DNA of 64,000 bases from positions 2,852,001 to 2,916,000 of the forward strand of contig CANUEZ040000205.1 in assembly GCA_948099385.1 (NCBI GenBank), in the 5' to 3' direction. Position 1 is the first letter of the stretch; each line of letters opens with the position of its first letter. Position numbers and translations under genes: made by a program. The notes under the pieces are model-generated. The model searched no databases. It had not been told where the DNA came from and saw only the letters and a list, made by a program, of their open reading frames with translations. The DNA comes from Fasciola hepatica (Eukaryota > Platyhelminthes > Trematoda > Plagiorchiida > Fasciolidae). This document shows, one piece after another, positions 41,670 to 53,865 of the stretch.

Positions 41670-44600
41670 GCTCAGTTGAGCGTCCAAGCTGCATGATCAA
41701 TCATATTATACAAATCTAATCTCATCTAATCTAATCTAATCTCCTACTACTAATCAATTGCATGCATAGTAAGGAAACTTTGTAGGATTCCTCTTTGGGA
41801 ATTCGTATTTTATAAAAAGCCCCTTAATATAAGTCATCCATCATAGGATTCGATCGGTGTGCGCAAAGCTCCTTTTTGCCCGTCAAATTTTAAGCCAGTT
41901 GTGAAAATGTGCTAAATATGATGTAGTGTAGATGTTGAACAAAGCGTTGTCAGCCAACTCGGATAGCCTTGTGTTGTTAAGTTGTTCGATTCACAATGGT
42001 TCACCGGTTGTTGGAATCCCCGTGGTTGCTCGGTCGATGTGCACTGCTGACTAGTCGAGTCCGAACAAGGATGAAATAGCTGTACAGTGAGTGCTTCCAT
42101 GGAATTCAATGCTCAGTTGAGCGTTCAAGCTGCATGATCAATCATATTATACAAATCTAATCTAATCTAATCTAATCTCCTACTACTAATCAATTGCATG
42201 CATAGTAAGGAAGCTGTGTAGGTTTTTCATTTGGGAATGCTTTGGTTGTACTTAAGCCCCTACAGAGAAGTCATCCATCATAGGAGTCGATCGGTGTGCG
42301 CGAAGCTGGTTGTTACCATTGAAATTTGAAGCCAGTTTCGGAAGGGTGCTATATGTGATATAGTGTAGATGTTGAACAAAGCGTTGATAGCCATCCCGGA
42401 TAGCCTTGTGTTGTTGAGTTGTTCGATTCACAATGGTTCACCGGTTGTTGGAGTCCCCGTGGTTGCTCGGTCGATGTGCACTGCTGATGAGTCGAGTCCG
42501 AACAGGGGAGAAACAGCTGTACAGTGAGTGCTTCCATGGATTTCAATGCTCAGTTGAGCGTTCAAGCTGCATGATCAATCATATTATGCAAATCTAATCT
42601 AGTCTAATCTTATCTAATCTTATCTCCTACTACTAATCAATTGCATGCATAGTAAGGAAGCTGTGTAGGTTTTTCATTAGGGAATGCGTTGGTTGTACTT
42701 AGGCCCCTACAGAGAAGTCATCCATCATAGGAGTCGATCGGTGTGCGCGAAGCTGGTTGTTACCATTGAAATTTGAAGCCAGTTTGGGAAGGGTGCTATA
42801 TATGATGTAGTGTAGATGTTGAACAAAGCGTTGATAGCCATCCCGGATAGCCTTGTGTTGTTGAGTTGTTCGATTCACAATGGTTCACCGGTTGTTGGAG
42901 TCCCCGTGGTTGCTCGGTCGATGTGCACTGCTGATGAGTCAAGTCCGAACAAGGATGAAACAGCTGTACAGTGCGTACTTCCATGGACTCCATCGCTCTG
43001 TTGAGCGTTCAAGCTGCATGATTAATCATTTTATACAAATCTTATCTAATCTAATCTAATCTAATCTCCTACTACTAATCAATTGCATGTATAGTAGGTA
43101 AGCTGTGTAGGTTTTTCATTTGGGAATGCGTTGGTTGTACTTAGGCGCCTACAGAGAAGTCATCCATCATAGGAGTCCATCGGTGTGCGCGAAGCTGGTT
43201 GTTACCATTGAAATTTGAAGCCAGTTTGGGAAGGGTGCTATATATGATGTAGTGTAGATGTTGAACAAAGCGTTGATAGCCATCCCGGATAGCCTTGTGT
43301 GGTTAGGTTGTTCGATTCACAATGGTTCACCGGTTGTTGGAATCACCGTGGTTGCTCGGTCGATGTGCACTGCTGATGAGTCGAGTCCGAACAAGGATGA
43401 AATAGCTGTACACTGAGTGCTTCCATGGATTTCAATGCTCAGTTGAGCGTTCAAGCAGCATGATCAATCATATTATACAAATGTAATCTAAACTAATCTA
43501 ATCAAATCTAATCTACTCTAATCTCCTACTACTAATCCATTGCATGCACAGTAAGGAAGCTGTGTAGGTTTTTCATTTGGGAATGCGTTTGTTGTACTTA
43601 GGCCCCTGCAGAGAATTCATCCATCATAGGAGTCGATCGGTGTGCGCGAAGCTGGTTGTTACCATTCAAATTTGAAGCCAGTTTGGGAAGGGTGCTATAT
43701 ATGATGTAGTGTAGATGTTGAACAAAGCGTTGATAGCCATCCCGGATAGCCTTGTGTGGTTAAGTTGTTCGATTCACAATGGTTCACCGGTTGTTGGAAT
43801 CCCCGTGGTTGCTCGGTCGATGTGCACTGCTGATGAGTCGAGTCCAAACTAGGATGAAACAGCTGTACACTGAGTGCTTCCATGGATTTCAATGCTCAGT
43901 TGAGCGTCCAAGCTGCATGATCAATCATATTATACAAATCTAATCTAATCTAATCTAATCTAATGTCCTACTACTAATCAATCGCATGCATAGTAAGGAA
44001 GCTGTGTAGGTTTATCATTTGGGAATGCGTTGGTTGTACTTAGGCCCCTACAGAGAAGTCATCCATCATAGGAGTCGATCGGTGTGCGCGAAGCTGGTTG
44101 TTACCATTGAAATTTGAAGACAGCTTGGAAAGGGTGCTAAATATGATGTAGTGTAGATGTTGAACAAAGCGTTGATAGCCATCCCGGATAGCCTTGTGTT
44201 GTTAAGTTGTTCGATTCACAATGGTTCAGCGGTTGTTGGAGTCCCCGTGGTTGCTCGGTCGATGTGCACTGCTGAAGAGTCGAGTCCAAACAAGGATGAA
44301 AAAGCTGTACACTGAGTGCTTCCATGGATTTCAATGCTCAGTTGAGCGTTAAAGCTGCATGATCAATCATATTATACAAATCTAATCTAATCTAATCTAA
44401 TCTCCTACTACAAATCAATTGCATGCATAGTAAGGAAGCTTTGTAGGTTTCTTCTTTGCGAATGCGTGTTTTATATAAAGCCCCTTAATAGAAGTCATCC
44501 ATCATAGGAGTCGATCGGTGTGCGCGAAGCTGGTTCTTACCATTGAAATTTGAAGCCAGTTTGGGAAGGGTGCTATATATGATGTAGTGTAGATGTTGAA

Positions 44601-47500
44601 CAAAGCGTTGATAGCCATCCCGGATAGCCTTGTGTTGTTAAGTTGTTCGATTCACAATGGTTCACCGGTTGTTGGAGTCCCCGTGGTTGCTTGGTCGATG
44701 TGCACTGCTGATGAGTCGAGTCCGAACAAGGATGAAACAGCTGTACAGTGAGTACTTCCATGGACTCCAATGCTCAGTTGAGCGTTCAAGCTGCATGATC
44801 AATCATATTATACAAATCTAATCTAATCTAATCTAATCTAATCTCCTACTACTAATCAATTGCATGCATAGTAAGGAAGCTGTGTAGGTTTATCTTTTGA
44901 GAATGCGTTGGTTGTACTTAGGCGCCTACAGAGAAGTCATCCATCATAGGAGTCGATCGGTGTGCGCGAAGCTGGTTGTTACCATTGAAATTTGAAGCCA
45001 GTTTGGGAAGGGTGCTATATATGATGTAGTGTAGATGTTGAACAAAGCGTTGATAGCCATCCCGGATAGCCTTGTGTTGTTAAGTTGTTCGATTCACAAT
45101 GGTTCACCGGTTGTTGGAATCCCCGTGGTTGCTCGGTCGATGTGCACTGCTGATGAGTCGAGTCCGAACAGGGGTGAAACAGCTGTAAACTAAGTGCTTC
45201 CATGGATTTCAATGCTCAGTTGAGCGTTCAAGCTGCATGATCAATCATATTATGCAAATCTAATCTAGTCTAATCTAATCTAATCTAATCTCCTACTACT
45301 AATCAATTGCATGCATAGTAAGGAAGCTGTGTAGGTTTTTCATTTGGGAATGCGTTGGTTGTACTTAGGCGCCTACAGAGAAGTCATCCATCATAGGAGT
45401 GGATCGGTGTGCGCGAAGCTGGTTGTTACCATTGAAATTTGAAGCCAGTTTGGGAAGGGTGCTATATATGATGTAGTGTAGATGTTGAACAAAGCGTTGA
45501 TAGCCATCCCGGATAGCCTTGTGTTGTTGAGTTGTTCGATTCACAATGGTTCACCGGTTGTTGGAGTCCCCGTGGTTGCTCGGTCGATGTGCACTGCTGA
45601 TGAGTCAAGTCCGAACACGGATGAAACAGCTGTACAGTGCGTACTTCCATGGACTCCATCGCTCAGTTGAGCGTTCAAGCTGCATGATTAATCATTTTAT
45701 ACAAATCTAATCTAATCTAATCTAATCTAATCTCCTACTACTAATCAATTGCATGTATAGTAGGTAAGCTGTGTAGGTTTTTCATTTGGGAATGCGTTTG
45801 TTGTACTTAGGCCCCTGCAGAGAATTCATCCATCATAGGAGTCCATCGGTGTGCGCGAAGCTGGTTGTTACCATTGAAATTTGAAGCCAGTTTGGGAAGG
45901 GTGCTATATATGATGTAGTGTAGATGTTGAACAAAGCGTTGATAGCCATCCCGGATAGCCTTGTGTGGTTAAGTTGTTCGATTCACAATGGTTCACCGGT
46001 TGTTGGAATCACCGTGGTTGCTCGGTCGATGTGCACTGCTGATGAGTCGAGTCCGAACAAGGATGAAACAGCTGTACACTGAGTGCTTCCATGGATTTCA
46101 ATGCTCAGTTGAGCGTTCAAGCTGCATGATCAATCATTTTATACAAATCTATTCAAATCTAATCTAATCTAATCTAATCTACTCTAATCTCCTACTACTA
46201 ATCCATTGCATGCATAGTAAGGAAGCTGTGTAGGTTTTTCATTTGGGAATGCGTTTGTTGTACTTAGGCCCCTGCAGAGAAGTCATCCATCATAGGAGTC
46301 GATCGGTGTGCGCGAAGCTGGTTGTTACCATTCAAATTTGAAGCCAGTTTGGGAAGGGTGCTATATATGATGGAGTGTAGATGTTGAACAAAGCGTTGAT
46401 AGCCATCCCGGATAGCCTTGTGTGGTTAAGTTGTTCGATTCACAATGGTTCACCGGTTGTTGGAATCACCGTGGTTGCTCGGTCGATGTGCACTGCTGAT
46501 GAGTCGAGTCCAAACAAGGATGAAACAGCTGTACACTGAGTGCTTCCATGGATTTCAATGCTCAGTTGAGCGTTCAAGCTGCATGATCAATCATATTATA
46601 CAAATCTAATCTAATCTAATCTAATCTAATCTCCTACTACTAATCAATTGCATGCATAGTAAGGAAGCTGTGTAGGTTTATCATTTGGGAATGCGTTGGT
46701 TGTACTTAGGCCCCTACAGAGAAGTCATCCATCATAGGAGTCGATCGGTGTGCGCGAAGCTGGTTGTTACCATTCAAATTGGAAGCCAGTTTGGAAAGGG
46801 TGCTAAATATGATGTAGTGTAGATGTTGAACAAAGCGTTGATAGCCATCCCGGATAGCCTTGTGTGGTTAAGTTGTTCGATTCACAATGGTTCAGCGGTT
46901 GTTGGAATCACCGTGGTTGCTCGGTCGATGTGCACTGCTGATGAGTCGAGTCCGAACAAGGATAAAAAAGCTGTACAGTGAGTGCTTCCATGGATTTCAA
47001 TGCTCAGTTGAGCGTCCAAGCTGCATGATCAATCATATTATACAAATCTAATCTAATCTAATCTAATCTAATCTCCTACTACTAATCAATTGCATGCATA
47101 GTAAGGAAGCTTTGTAGGATTCTCCTTTGGGAAGGCGTGTTTTATATAAAGCCCCTTAATAGAAGTCATCCATCATAGGATTCGATCGGTGTGCGCGAAG
47201 CTGGTTGTTACCATTGAAATTTGAAGCCAGTTTGGGAAGGGTGCTATATATGATGTAGTTTAGATGTTGAACAAAGCGTTGATAGCCATCCCGGATAGCC
47301 TTGTGTTGTTAAGTTGTTCGATTCACAATGGTTCACCGGTTGTTGGAGTCCCCGTGGTTGCTTGGTCGATGTGCACTGCTGATGAGTCGAGTCCGAAAAA
47401 GAATGAAATATCTTTAAGGTGCTTCCATGGATTTCAATGCTCACTTGAGAGTTCAAGCTGCATGATCAATCATATTATACAAATCTAATCTAATCTCCTA
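41670..47500. repeat. Six-unit higher-order repeat, about 2.66 kb period
   Basis: A rare patch ending in AAGCCCCTTAAT occurs at about 41820, 44481 and 47152, steps of 2661 and 2671 bp. In between, units near 42796-42993 and 45462-45659 translate identically in one frame (2666 bp apart), and the next units share ggagtccatcggtg and tgtggtta variants, followed by units sharing gtccaaac and tgctaaatatg variants. This supports at least two tandem copies of a six-unit block plus part of a third. Confidence 0.7.
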
Positions 47501-49031
47501 CTACTAATCAATTGCACGCATTGTAATGAAGCTGTGCAGGTATTTCGTTTGGGAATGCGTTGGTTGTTCTTAGGCCCCTGCAGAGAAATCATCCATCATA
47601 GGAGTCGATCGGTGTGGGCGAAGCTGGTTGTTACCATTGAGATTTGAAGCCAGTTTGGGAAGGGTGCTATATATGATGTAGTGTAGATGTTGAACAAAGC
47701 GTTGATAGCCATCCCGGATAGCCTTGTGTTGTTAAGTTGTTCGACTCACAATGGTTCACCGGTTGTTGGAGTCCCCGTGTTTGCTCGGTCGATGTGCACT
47801 GCTGATGAGTCGAGTTCGAACAAGGATGAAACAGCTGTACAGTGAGTGCTTCCATGGATTTCAATGCTCAGTTGAGCTTCCAAGCTGCATGATCAATCAT
47901 ATTATACAAATCTTATCTGATCTAATCTCCTACTACTAATCAATTGCATGCATAGTAAGGAAGCTGTGTTGGTTTTTCTTTTGGGAGAGCGTGGTTTATA
48001 CTAAGCCCCTAAATAGAAGTCATCCATCATAGGAGTCGATCGGTGTGCGCAAAGCTCATTTTTGCCCGTCAAATTTTAAGCCAGTATTGAAATGTGATAT
48101 ATATGATGTAGTGTAGATGTTGAACAAAGCGTTGTGAGCCAACTCGGATAGGCTTGTGTTGTTAAGTTGTTCGATTCACAATGGTTCGCCGGTTGTTGGA
48201 GTCCCCGTGGTTGCTCGGTCGATGTGTTCTGCTGATGAGTCGATTCCAAACAAGGATGAAAAAGCTGTACAGTGAGTGCTTCCATGGATTTCAATGCTCA
48301 GTTGAGCGTTCAAGCTGCATGATCAATCATTATATACAAATCTATTCAAATCTAATCTAATCTAATCTAATCTCCTACTACTAATCAATTGCATGCATAG
48401 TAAGGAAGCTGTGAAGGCTTTTCATTTGGTAATGCGTTCGTTGTACTTAGGCCCCTGCAGAGAAGTCATCCATCATAGGAGTCGATCGGTGTGCGCAAAG
48501 CTTGTTGTTACCATTGGAATTTGAAGACAGCTTGGAAGGTGTGCTAAATATGATGTAGTGTAGATGTTGAACAAAGCGTTGATAGCGATCCCGGATATCC
48601 TTGTTTTGTTGAGTTGTTCGATTCACAATGGTTCACCGGTTGTTGGAGTCCCCGTGGTTGCTCGGTCGATGTGCACTGCTGATGAGTCGAGTCCGAACAA
48701 GGATGAAACAGCTGTACAGTGAGTGCTTCCATGGATTTCAATGCTCACTTGAGCGTTCAAGCTGCATGATCAATCATATTATACAAATATAATCTAATTT
48801 AATCTCGCACTTCTAATCAACTGCATACATAGTAAGGAAGCTGTGTAGGTTTTCCATTTGGGAATGCGTTGGTTGTACTTAGGTCCCTACAGAGAAGTCA
48901 TCCATCATAGGAGTCGATCGGTGTGCGCGAAGCTGGTTGATACCATTGAGATTTGAAGCCATTTTGGAAGGGTGCTAAATATGATGTAGTGTAGATGTTG
49001 AACAAAGCGTTGATAGCCATCCCGGATATCC

Positions 49032-49342
49032 GACGAGACTGCACCTTTACGTGCTGTGATGTCTTGCGCGTCTCTATGACCCAAATAGCTATACGTGATG
49101 GCTTCCTTAAGCCGGAGATGCAATCATACCTGACAGGTCAATGGGTATTTTTCAGACGAAGTCCAGTCTCCTGGTCCTCCAGTTTGGGGGTTCATTTGTG
49201 TTGGCAACTCAGTCGTAAAAACCAGTGGAAGAATAATTGATACAAGCAAATGGGCTTCCACTAAGCCATCCCGCTGCTATGCGGATAGGTTCTTGTCAGA
49301 ACTAAAGGCTTTGGATGAGGATCCTAATCGTTTTCCTGCTTT
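49032..49342 (+). other. 5' leader of the retrotransposon
   Basis: No long frame in register with the endonuclease; a stop at 49325-49327 bounds that frame upstream. A possible 5' UTR. Whether the element starts here by design or by 5' truncation cannot be decided from one copy. No hammerhead or obvious HDV-like fold was recognised here. Confidence 0.5.
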
Positions 49343-50276
49343 GTGGCTAGACGCCCTAGCAGTACCCGTCCAACATCTCCCATGAACTGCACGACTACAA
49401 AAAATTCCATACTGCATCCGTCGTCGCGCAGGATAATCAGGACCGCGCTGCCCATTGCATCGAGCGGGGTGGGTAGTGATAAGTGTGCTACTGCTCAGAG
49501 TTCCCTCTCTGTTATTAAACCTTTGTCTTCTGTCCCTAACCATCCCTCTTTGCCCCATCTATCCACCCATAATGCTCCCATTGATAACACGGTCGATACT
49601 CGCAACGATTCACTGTCAAATAGTATCGGGAATGATCCTCTGACTGGTAACTCACATTTTCTCAAGCCCCGTCAGCCTCTGAATCTCGGCTCCTTCAACG
49701 TGCGTACACTCATGCAGGCCGGTCAGCAGGCGTGCCTAGCCCTCACAATGAACTCTCTGAAGATTGATGTTTTCTGCTTAAGCGAAACGCGTATTCAGGA
49801 TTCGAGCAGTGTAATTCAGCTAACTGCTCCAGGTATCTCATCGAGGTATATTCTGCGCACCTCAGGAGACGAAGCAGCTAGAGCTGTGGGTCAACGTGGT
49901 GTAGGAATTGTCTTGACTGACAAGGCTGAAGCTGCCCTATTAGACTGGATCCCTGTTAACAAACGTTTATTTGCTGTGAGACTCCAAGGGTCAGTCGGCG
50001 TTCGAAAGGATAGTTGTGTTAAACGCAATTTGTTCGTGATCTCGGCGTACGCCCCAACGGACTGCAGCTCAGACTTGCAGAAAGATGAGTTCTATGATGC
50101 CCTCGCCACTCTCGTTCGCATTAGTAAAGGTTCCGACATTGTAGTGCTAGCTGGTGACTTCAATGCACAAGTTGGCTAACTCAGTGCGTCAGAAGCCTGT
50201 TTAGGTGGGCGTTGTGCTTTACCCGCTGAGCGCACAGATAACGGGGTAGGCTTCTCCAATTTTGTGCAGACAATCG
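49343..50276 (+). pseudogene. Retrotransposon endonuclease domain, interrupted
   Basis: The open part runs 278 codons to a TAA at 50177-50179. It encodes an exonuclease/endonuclease/phosphatase (APE-type) fold that nicks target DNA: NLGSFNVRTL at residues 114-123, catalytic Glu148 in SETR, and GDFN at 271-274. The first ~110 residues are Ser/Pro/Thr-rich and poorly defined; the frame opens with GTG and no better ATG is obvious. The same frame stays readable after the stop (LGGRCALPAERTDNG type sequence) to about 50275, where homology moves to another frame. The last catalytic Asp-His pair is therefore encoded in the next frame. One nonsense change plus one single-base frameshift separate it from the polymerase. 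Confidence 0.85.
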
Positions 50277-50277
50277 A

Positions 50278-52671
50278 TTGTTCTTGTCTAGCACAAATTT
50301 CCGACACAGCTCGCGTCGCACAGCGACATGGCGCTTTAACTCTACAGGTACTTTTAGTCAAATTGACCATATCGCCGTAAGCTACCGATGGCGCAGTTCT
50401 GTTCAGAACTATAGATCTTACTGGTCCACGTACGTAGAGTTGGACCATGCATTAGTTTTAATGCGATTATCTCTCCAGCTCCATGGCCATCGTCGCAAAC
50501 CGCAAACCGGATTAGCCGTGCAACGTTTGTGTGATCCAGACGTTTGCACCCGTTATGAGCAGAAGTTAGCACATGAGCTAGGATCCACGGAGAACAGTAA
50601 TGTAGATGAGCATTGGTCTCATATCAAACAGGCGATGCACGTTGCAGCAGGTTTTGCCTGTGGTCCTGGATCCGTTGTCCATCACAGACACTGGATCTCG
50701 CAAGAGTCGCTGAGTATAATGGAGCAAAAGCGTCAGCTTTCGAACCGTAAAGAGATGAATAAGATGCGGAGAAAGCTGCAAAGACAAGTTACGCGAAGCC
50801 TTAAGAAGGATCGCGAAAATTGGTGGGTCAATGTAGCCGAAGAAATGGAAGTGGCAGCTGCTTCAGGTAACAGTCAAAGACTGTTCAAACTTATTCGTGA
50901 CACCAGTGGACGGCGAACTCAGGTCAGTGAAACGATTTGCAATAGGAATGGAGAACCCATCCATAACAAACAGCAAAGGCTTGACCGATGGGCCGAGTAC
51001 TTCAAGGAACAGTTTAGCTGGCCGCACGCTAGTGTAGTTACTCCCGTGTCAACAACTGTGACTCCTTGGGTGGTATCACTTGAGCCCCCATCAGAAGTAG
51101 AAGTAGAGTCATGTATTCGATTACTAAGGCGGGGGAAAGCGGCAGGTCCCGACGAACTTCCCCCAGTTCTTTTCAAACTGGGTGGTGAGGCGTTGATAAA
51201 ATCACTAACCGCCTTGCTCCGTGACATTTGGAAGGAGGAGCGTATTCCGTTAATATGGAGCGAGTCATTGATTGTTCCCATCTTCAAAAAGGGAATACGC
51301 AACGACTGCAGTAATAATCGTGGGATTAGCTTAATCCCGATTGTCACCAAAGTATTAGCTTCGATTTTGCTGCACCGTCTTACACCGGCTAGCGAGAGGA
51401 ATGTCCGCGAACAGCAGGATGGATTCCGCCCAGGTCGAGGATGCGCCGACCAGATTTTTACTCTTCACCGACTACTTGAAACGCGTCACACGCACCGCCG
51501 ACCAACAATAATGCTTTTGTTAGACCTGAAAAGCGCCTTCGATTCAGTTGATCGAACATCGCTTTTCAGTACTCTTCATAGAAAAGGTATGCCACAGAAG
51601 TGCGTTAACCTACTGAGATCATTGTATTCTAATACTTCCGGCCGCGTAAGGGTTTACGGCGAACTATCCGGTCGGTTCGAAACGACCAGTGGTGTTCGAC
51701 AGGGATGCCCTTTGTCACCATTCCTTTTTAACTTCGTCATGGACGAAATAATGGAGAGTGCGCTGCAAAATCTTCAGGATGTAGGGGTCGAACTAGGATA
51801 TAGTGAAAAGCTATGTGACTTAGATTACGCAGACGACGTTGTCTGCTTGTTCGAATCCACGGAACATGCTCAGCATGCACTAGATAATCTCGTAAGAGCT
51901 GTAGCTTCATTCGGCATGCGCTTTGCACCTTCAAAGTGCAAGGTGATGGTACAAGACTGGACGTCAACGATTCCGAGATTGATGCTCGATGAGGAGGTGC
52001 TGTCAGTTGTCGACCACTTCACCTACCCCGGTAGCTGCGTGACGACAGATGGGAGCACAGTAGTAGAGGTGAGTACGCGGATATCCAAAACTCGAGCGGC
52101 GTACGCTGGACTGAAGCACTTGTGGCGCCGATCCGATATTTCACTGAAGTTGAAAGGTCGTGTATACTGTGCCACTGTGTGTTCAGTTTTGTTGTACGGT
52201 TGCGAAACTTGGAGTCTGCGTGCTGAAGATATTCGTCGTTTTGAGGTTTTCGACCATCGATGTTTACGTAATATCGCTAGGATTGGGTGGAATAGCCGAG
52301 TAAGCAACGACGAGGTAAGAAAGCGAGTATTGGGTACTAATTCAGAGAACGTTTTGTCACAGCGTATCCAGCTTAGTAGACTTCGTTGGTTGGGACACGT
52401 TTTACGTATGGCAAACACACGTCTACCGTACCGTGTCCTATTCTCCGCCCCTCCTAGGGAGTTGAAGAGACCACGTGGAGGTCAACAGATGACGTGGCAG
52501 CGAGGAATGAGAAAATGTACGGCAGACTTAGGACAAGTAGGTGCTTCACGTCGTCGTGGTTGGGGTCCAAAAGATCCGTCTACCAGTTGGCTGGAGACAC
52601 TGAAGGACATGGCTGCGAACCGCGAACAATGGAGATGGTGTTGTCACATTCTATCGAATCAGAATGTTTGA
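50278..52671 (+). CDS. Retrotransposon reverse transcriptase (C-terminal part of the polyprotein)
   Basis: A 797-codon open frame starting at a TTG where the frameshift places it; it is the continuation of the endonuclease frame, not a separate gene. Residues 28-34 (QIDHIAV) hold the endonuclease Asp30-His31. The reverse transcriptase follows: the AAGPDELPP region near 290, SLIVPIFKKG near 330, QDGFRPGRG near 381, motif A LLLDLKSAFD with Asp416, motif B SGVRQGCPLSP from 471, and the catalytic YADD at 517-520. The thumb-like TYPGSCVT segment near 582 has Pro where Leu is usual. The RTE-type tail contains FDHRCLRNIARIGW and RLRWLGHVLRM. All polymerase aspartates are kept, so the polymerase part could still be functional if translated. 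It would reverse-transcribe the element RNA at a nicked chromosomal target. Confidence 0.92.
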   Translation: MFLSSTNFRHSSRRTATWRFNSTGTFSQIDHIAVSYRWRSSVQNYRSYWSTYVELDHALVLMRLSLQLHGHRRKPQTGLAVQRLCDPDVCTRYEQKLAHELGSTENSNVDEHWSHIKQAMHVAAGFACGPGSVVHHRHWISQESLSIMEQKRQLSNRKEMNKMRRKLQRQVTRSLKKDRENWWVNVAEEMEVAAASGNSQRLFKLIRDTSGRRTQVSETICNRNGEPIHNKQQRLDRWAEYFKEQFSWPHASVVTPVSTTVTPWVVSLEPPSEVEVESCIRLLRRGKAAGPDELPPVLFKLGGEALIKSLTALLRDIWKEERIPLIWSESLIVPIFKKGIRNDCSNNRGISLIPIVTKVLASILLHRLTPASERNVREQQDGFRPGRGCADQIFTLHRLLETRHTHRRPTIMLLLDLKSAFDSVDRTSLFSTLHRKGMPQKCVNLLRSLYSNTSGRVRVYGELSGRFETTSGVRQGCPLSPFLFNFVMDEIMESALQNLQDVGVELGYSEKLCDLDYADDVVCLFESTEHAQHALDNLVRAVASFGMRFAPSKCKVMVQDWTSTIPRLMLDEEVLSVVDHFTYPGSCVTTDGSTVVEVSTRISKTRAAYAGLKHLWRRSDISLKLKGRVYCATVCSVLLYGCETWSLRAEDIRRFEVFDHRCLRNIARIGWNSRVSNDEVRKRVLGTNSENVLSQRIQLSRLRWLGHVLRMANTRLPYRVLFSAPPRELKRPRGGQQMTWQRGMRKCTADLGQVGASRRRGWGPKDPSTSWLETLKDMAANREQWRWCCHILSNQNV

Positions 52672-52877
52672 TCGGTGTACGTTTGTACAGTTAGACTGTG
52701 TATTCCGTGTGTTGGCTACTAGGGCATTCTTTTCTTTCACCACGCATGCAGGTCCACTCCCTCTCCATCTTGTATATTCATAATTGCTATTTCAACGTGC
52801 AACATGGTGAGAAAGGCAGCGGTCAGTGGGGATTGCCCTACTGCTTAACGCTGCACGATGATCATGATGATGATGAT
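52672..52877 (+). other. 3' UTR and GAT-repeat tail of the retrotransposon
   Basis: About 185 bp after the stop codon contain no frame of interest, then a simple tail built of GAT units with one CAT (52857-52877) abuts satellite. Short tandem-repeat tails rather than poly(A) are usual in RTE elements and mark the true 3' end. Confidence 0.8.
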
Positions 52878-53817
52878 AAGTTGTTCGATTCACAATGGTT
52901 CACCGGTTGTTGGAGTCCCCGTGGTTGCTCGGTCGATGTGCACTGCTGATGAGTCGAGACCGAACAAGGATGAAACAGCTGTACAGTGAGTGCTTCCATG
53001 GATTTCAATGCTCACTTGAGCGTTCAAGCTGCATGATCAATCATATTATACAAATCTAATCTAATCTAATCTAATCTAATCTCCTACTACTAATCAATTG
53101 CAAGCATAGTAAGGAAGCTGTGTAGACTTTTCATTTGGGTATGAGTTGGTTGTACTGAGGCCCCTACAGAGAAGTCATTCATCATAAGAGTCGATCGGTG
53201 TGCGCGAAGCTGGTTGCTACCATTGAATTTGAAGCCAGTTTGGGAAGGGTGCTAAATATGATATAGTGTAGATGTTGAACAAAGCGTTGATAGCCATCCC
53301 GGATAGCCTTGTGTTGTTGAGTTGTTCGATTCACAATGGTTCACCGGTTGTTGGAGTCCCCGTGGTTGTTCGGTCGATGTGCACTGCTGATGAGTCGAGT
53401 CCGAACAAGGATGAAAAAGCTGTACAGTGAGTGCTTCCATGGATTTCAATGCTCAGTTGAGCGTTCAAGCTGCATGATCAATCATATTATGAAAATCTAA
53501 TCTAAAATTATCTAAGCTCCTACTACTAAACAATTGCATGCATAGTAAGGAAGCTCTGTAGAATTTTCGTTTGGGAATGCGTTGGTTGTACTTAGGCCCC
53601 TACAGAGAAATCATCCATATAAGAGTCGATCGGTGTGCGCGAAGCTGGTTGTTACCATTGAAATTTGAAGCTAGTTCTGGAAGGGTGCTAAATATGATAA
53701 AGTGTAGATGTTGAACAAAGCGTTGATAGCCATCCCGGATATCCTTGTGTTGTTGAGTTGTTCGATTCACAATGGTTCACCGGTTGTTGGAGTCCCCGTG
53801 GTTGCTCGGTCGATGTG

Positions 53818-53865
53818 CACTGCTGATGAGTCGAGTCCGAACAAGGATGAAACAGCTGTACAGTG
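53818..53865 (+). ncRNA. Hammerhead ribozyme motif (example, right of the retrotransposon)
   Basis: CACTG 53818-53822, CTGATGA 53823-53829, GAAA 53849-53852, CAGCTGT 53853-53859, predicted cleavage after A53860, CAGTG 53861-53865. Core fully intact. Confidence 0.72.

Larger units (their letters stand above)
26511..49031 (+). repeat. Satellite array 2, left part: about 51 units, ribozyme sense on plus strand
   Basis: The same satellite as array 1 but inverted. Landmarks TCCATGGATTTCAATGCTCA recur at about 26908, 27349, 27790, 28231 and onwards every 427-506 bp. Pentamers now read TAATC. The last unit is cut at CCGGATATCC (end 49031) by the retrotransposon. Some units are notably diverged, for example 35710-36020, and a patch variant with TTATATAAAGCCCC replaces the normal segment near 41780, 44440 and 47110. 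Confidence 0.97.
49032..52877 (+). mobile_element. RTE-clade non-LTR retrotransposon inserted in the satellite
   Basis: About 3.85 kb of unrelated sequence interrupts one satellite unit. Order: about 310 bp leader, apurinic-type endonuclease, reverse transcriptase, RTE-type C-terminal region, about 200 bp 3' UTR, and a short GAT-rich simple tail. No LTRs and no separate gag-like frame, as in the RTE clade. Satellite stops at CCGGATATCC (49031) and resumes at AAGTTGTTCG (52878). Intact neighbours have about ten extra bases (TTGTGTTGTT) between these points, so there is no target duplication but a small target deletion. It lies in the same direction as the ribozyme sense of its array. The long intact reverse transcriptase frame suggests a fairly recent insertion. 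Confidence 0.9.

Noticed and set aside
49277..52418. Minus-strand open frames of 69-143 codons within the retrotransposon
   Set aside because: Antisense shadows of the endonuclease/reverse transcriptase frame, without domains of their own.
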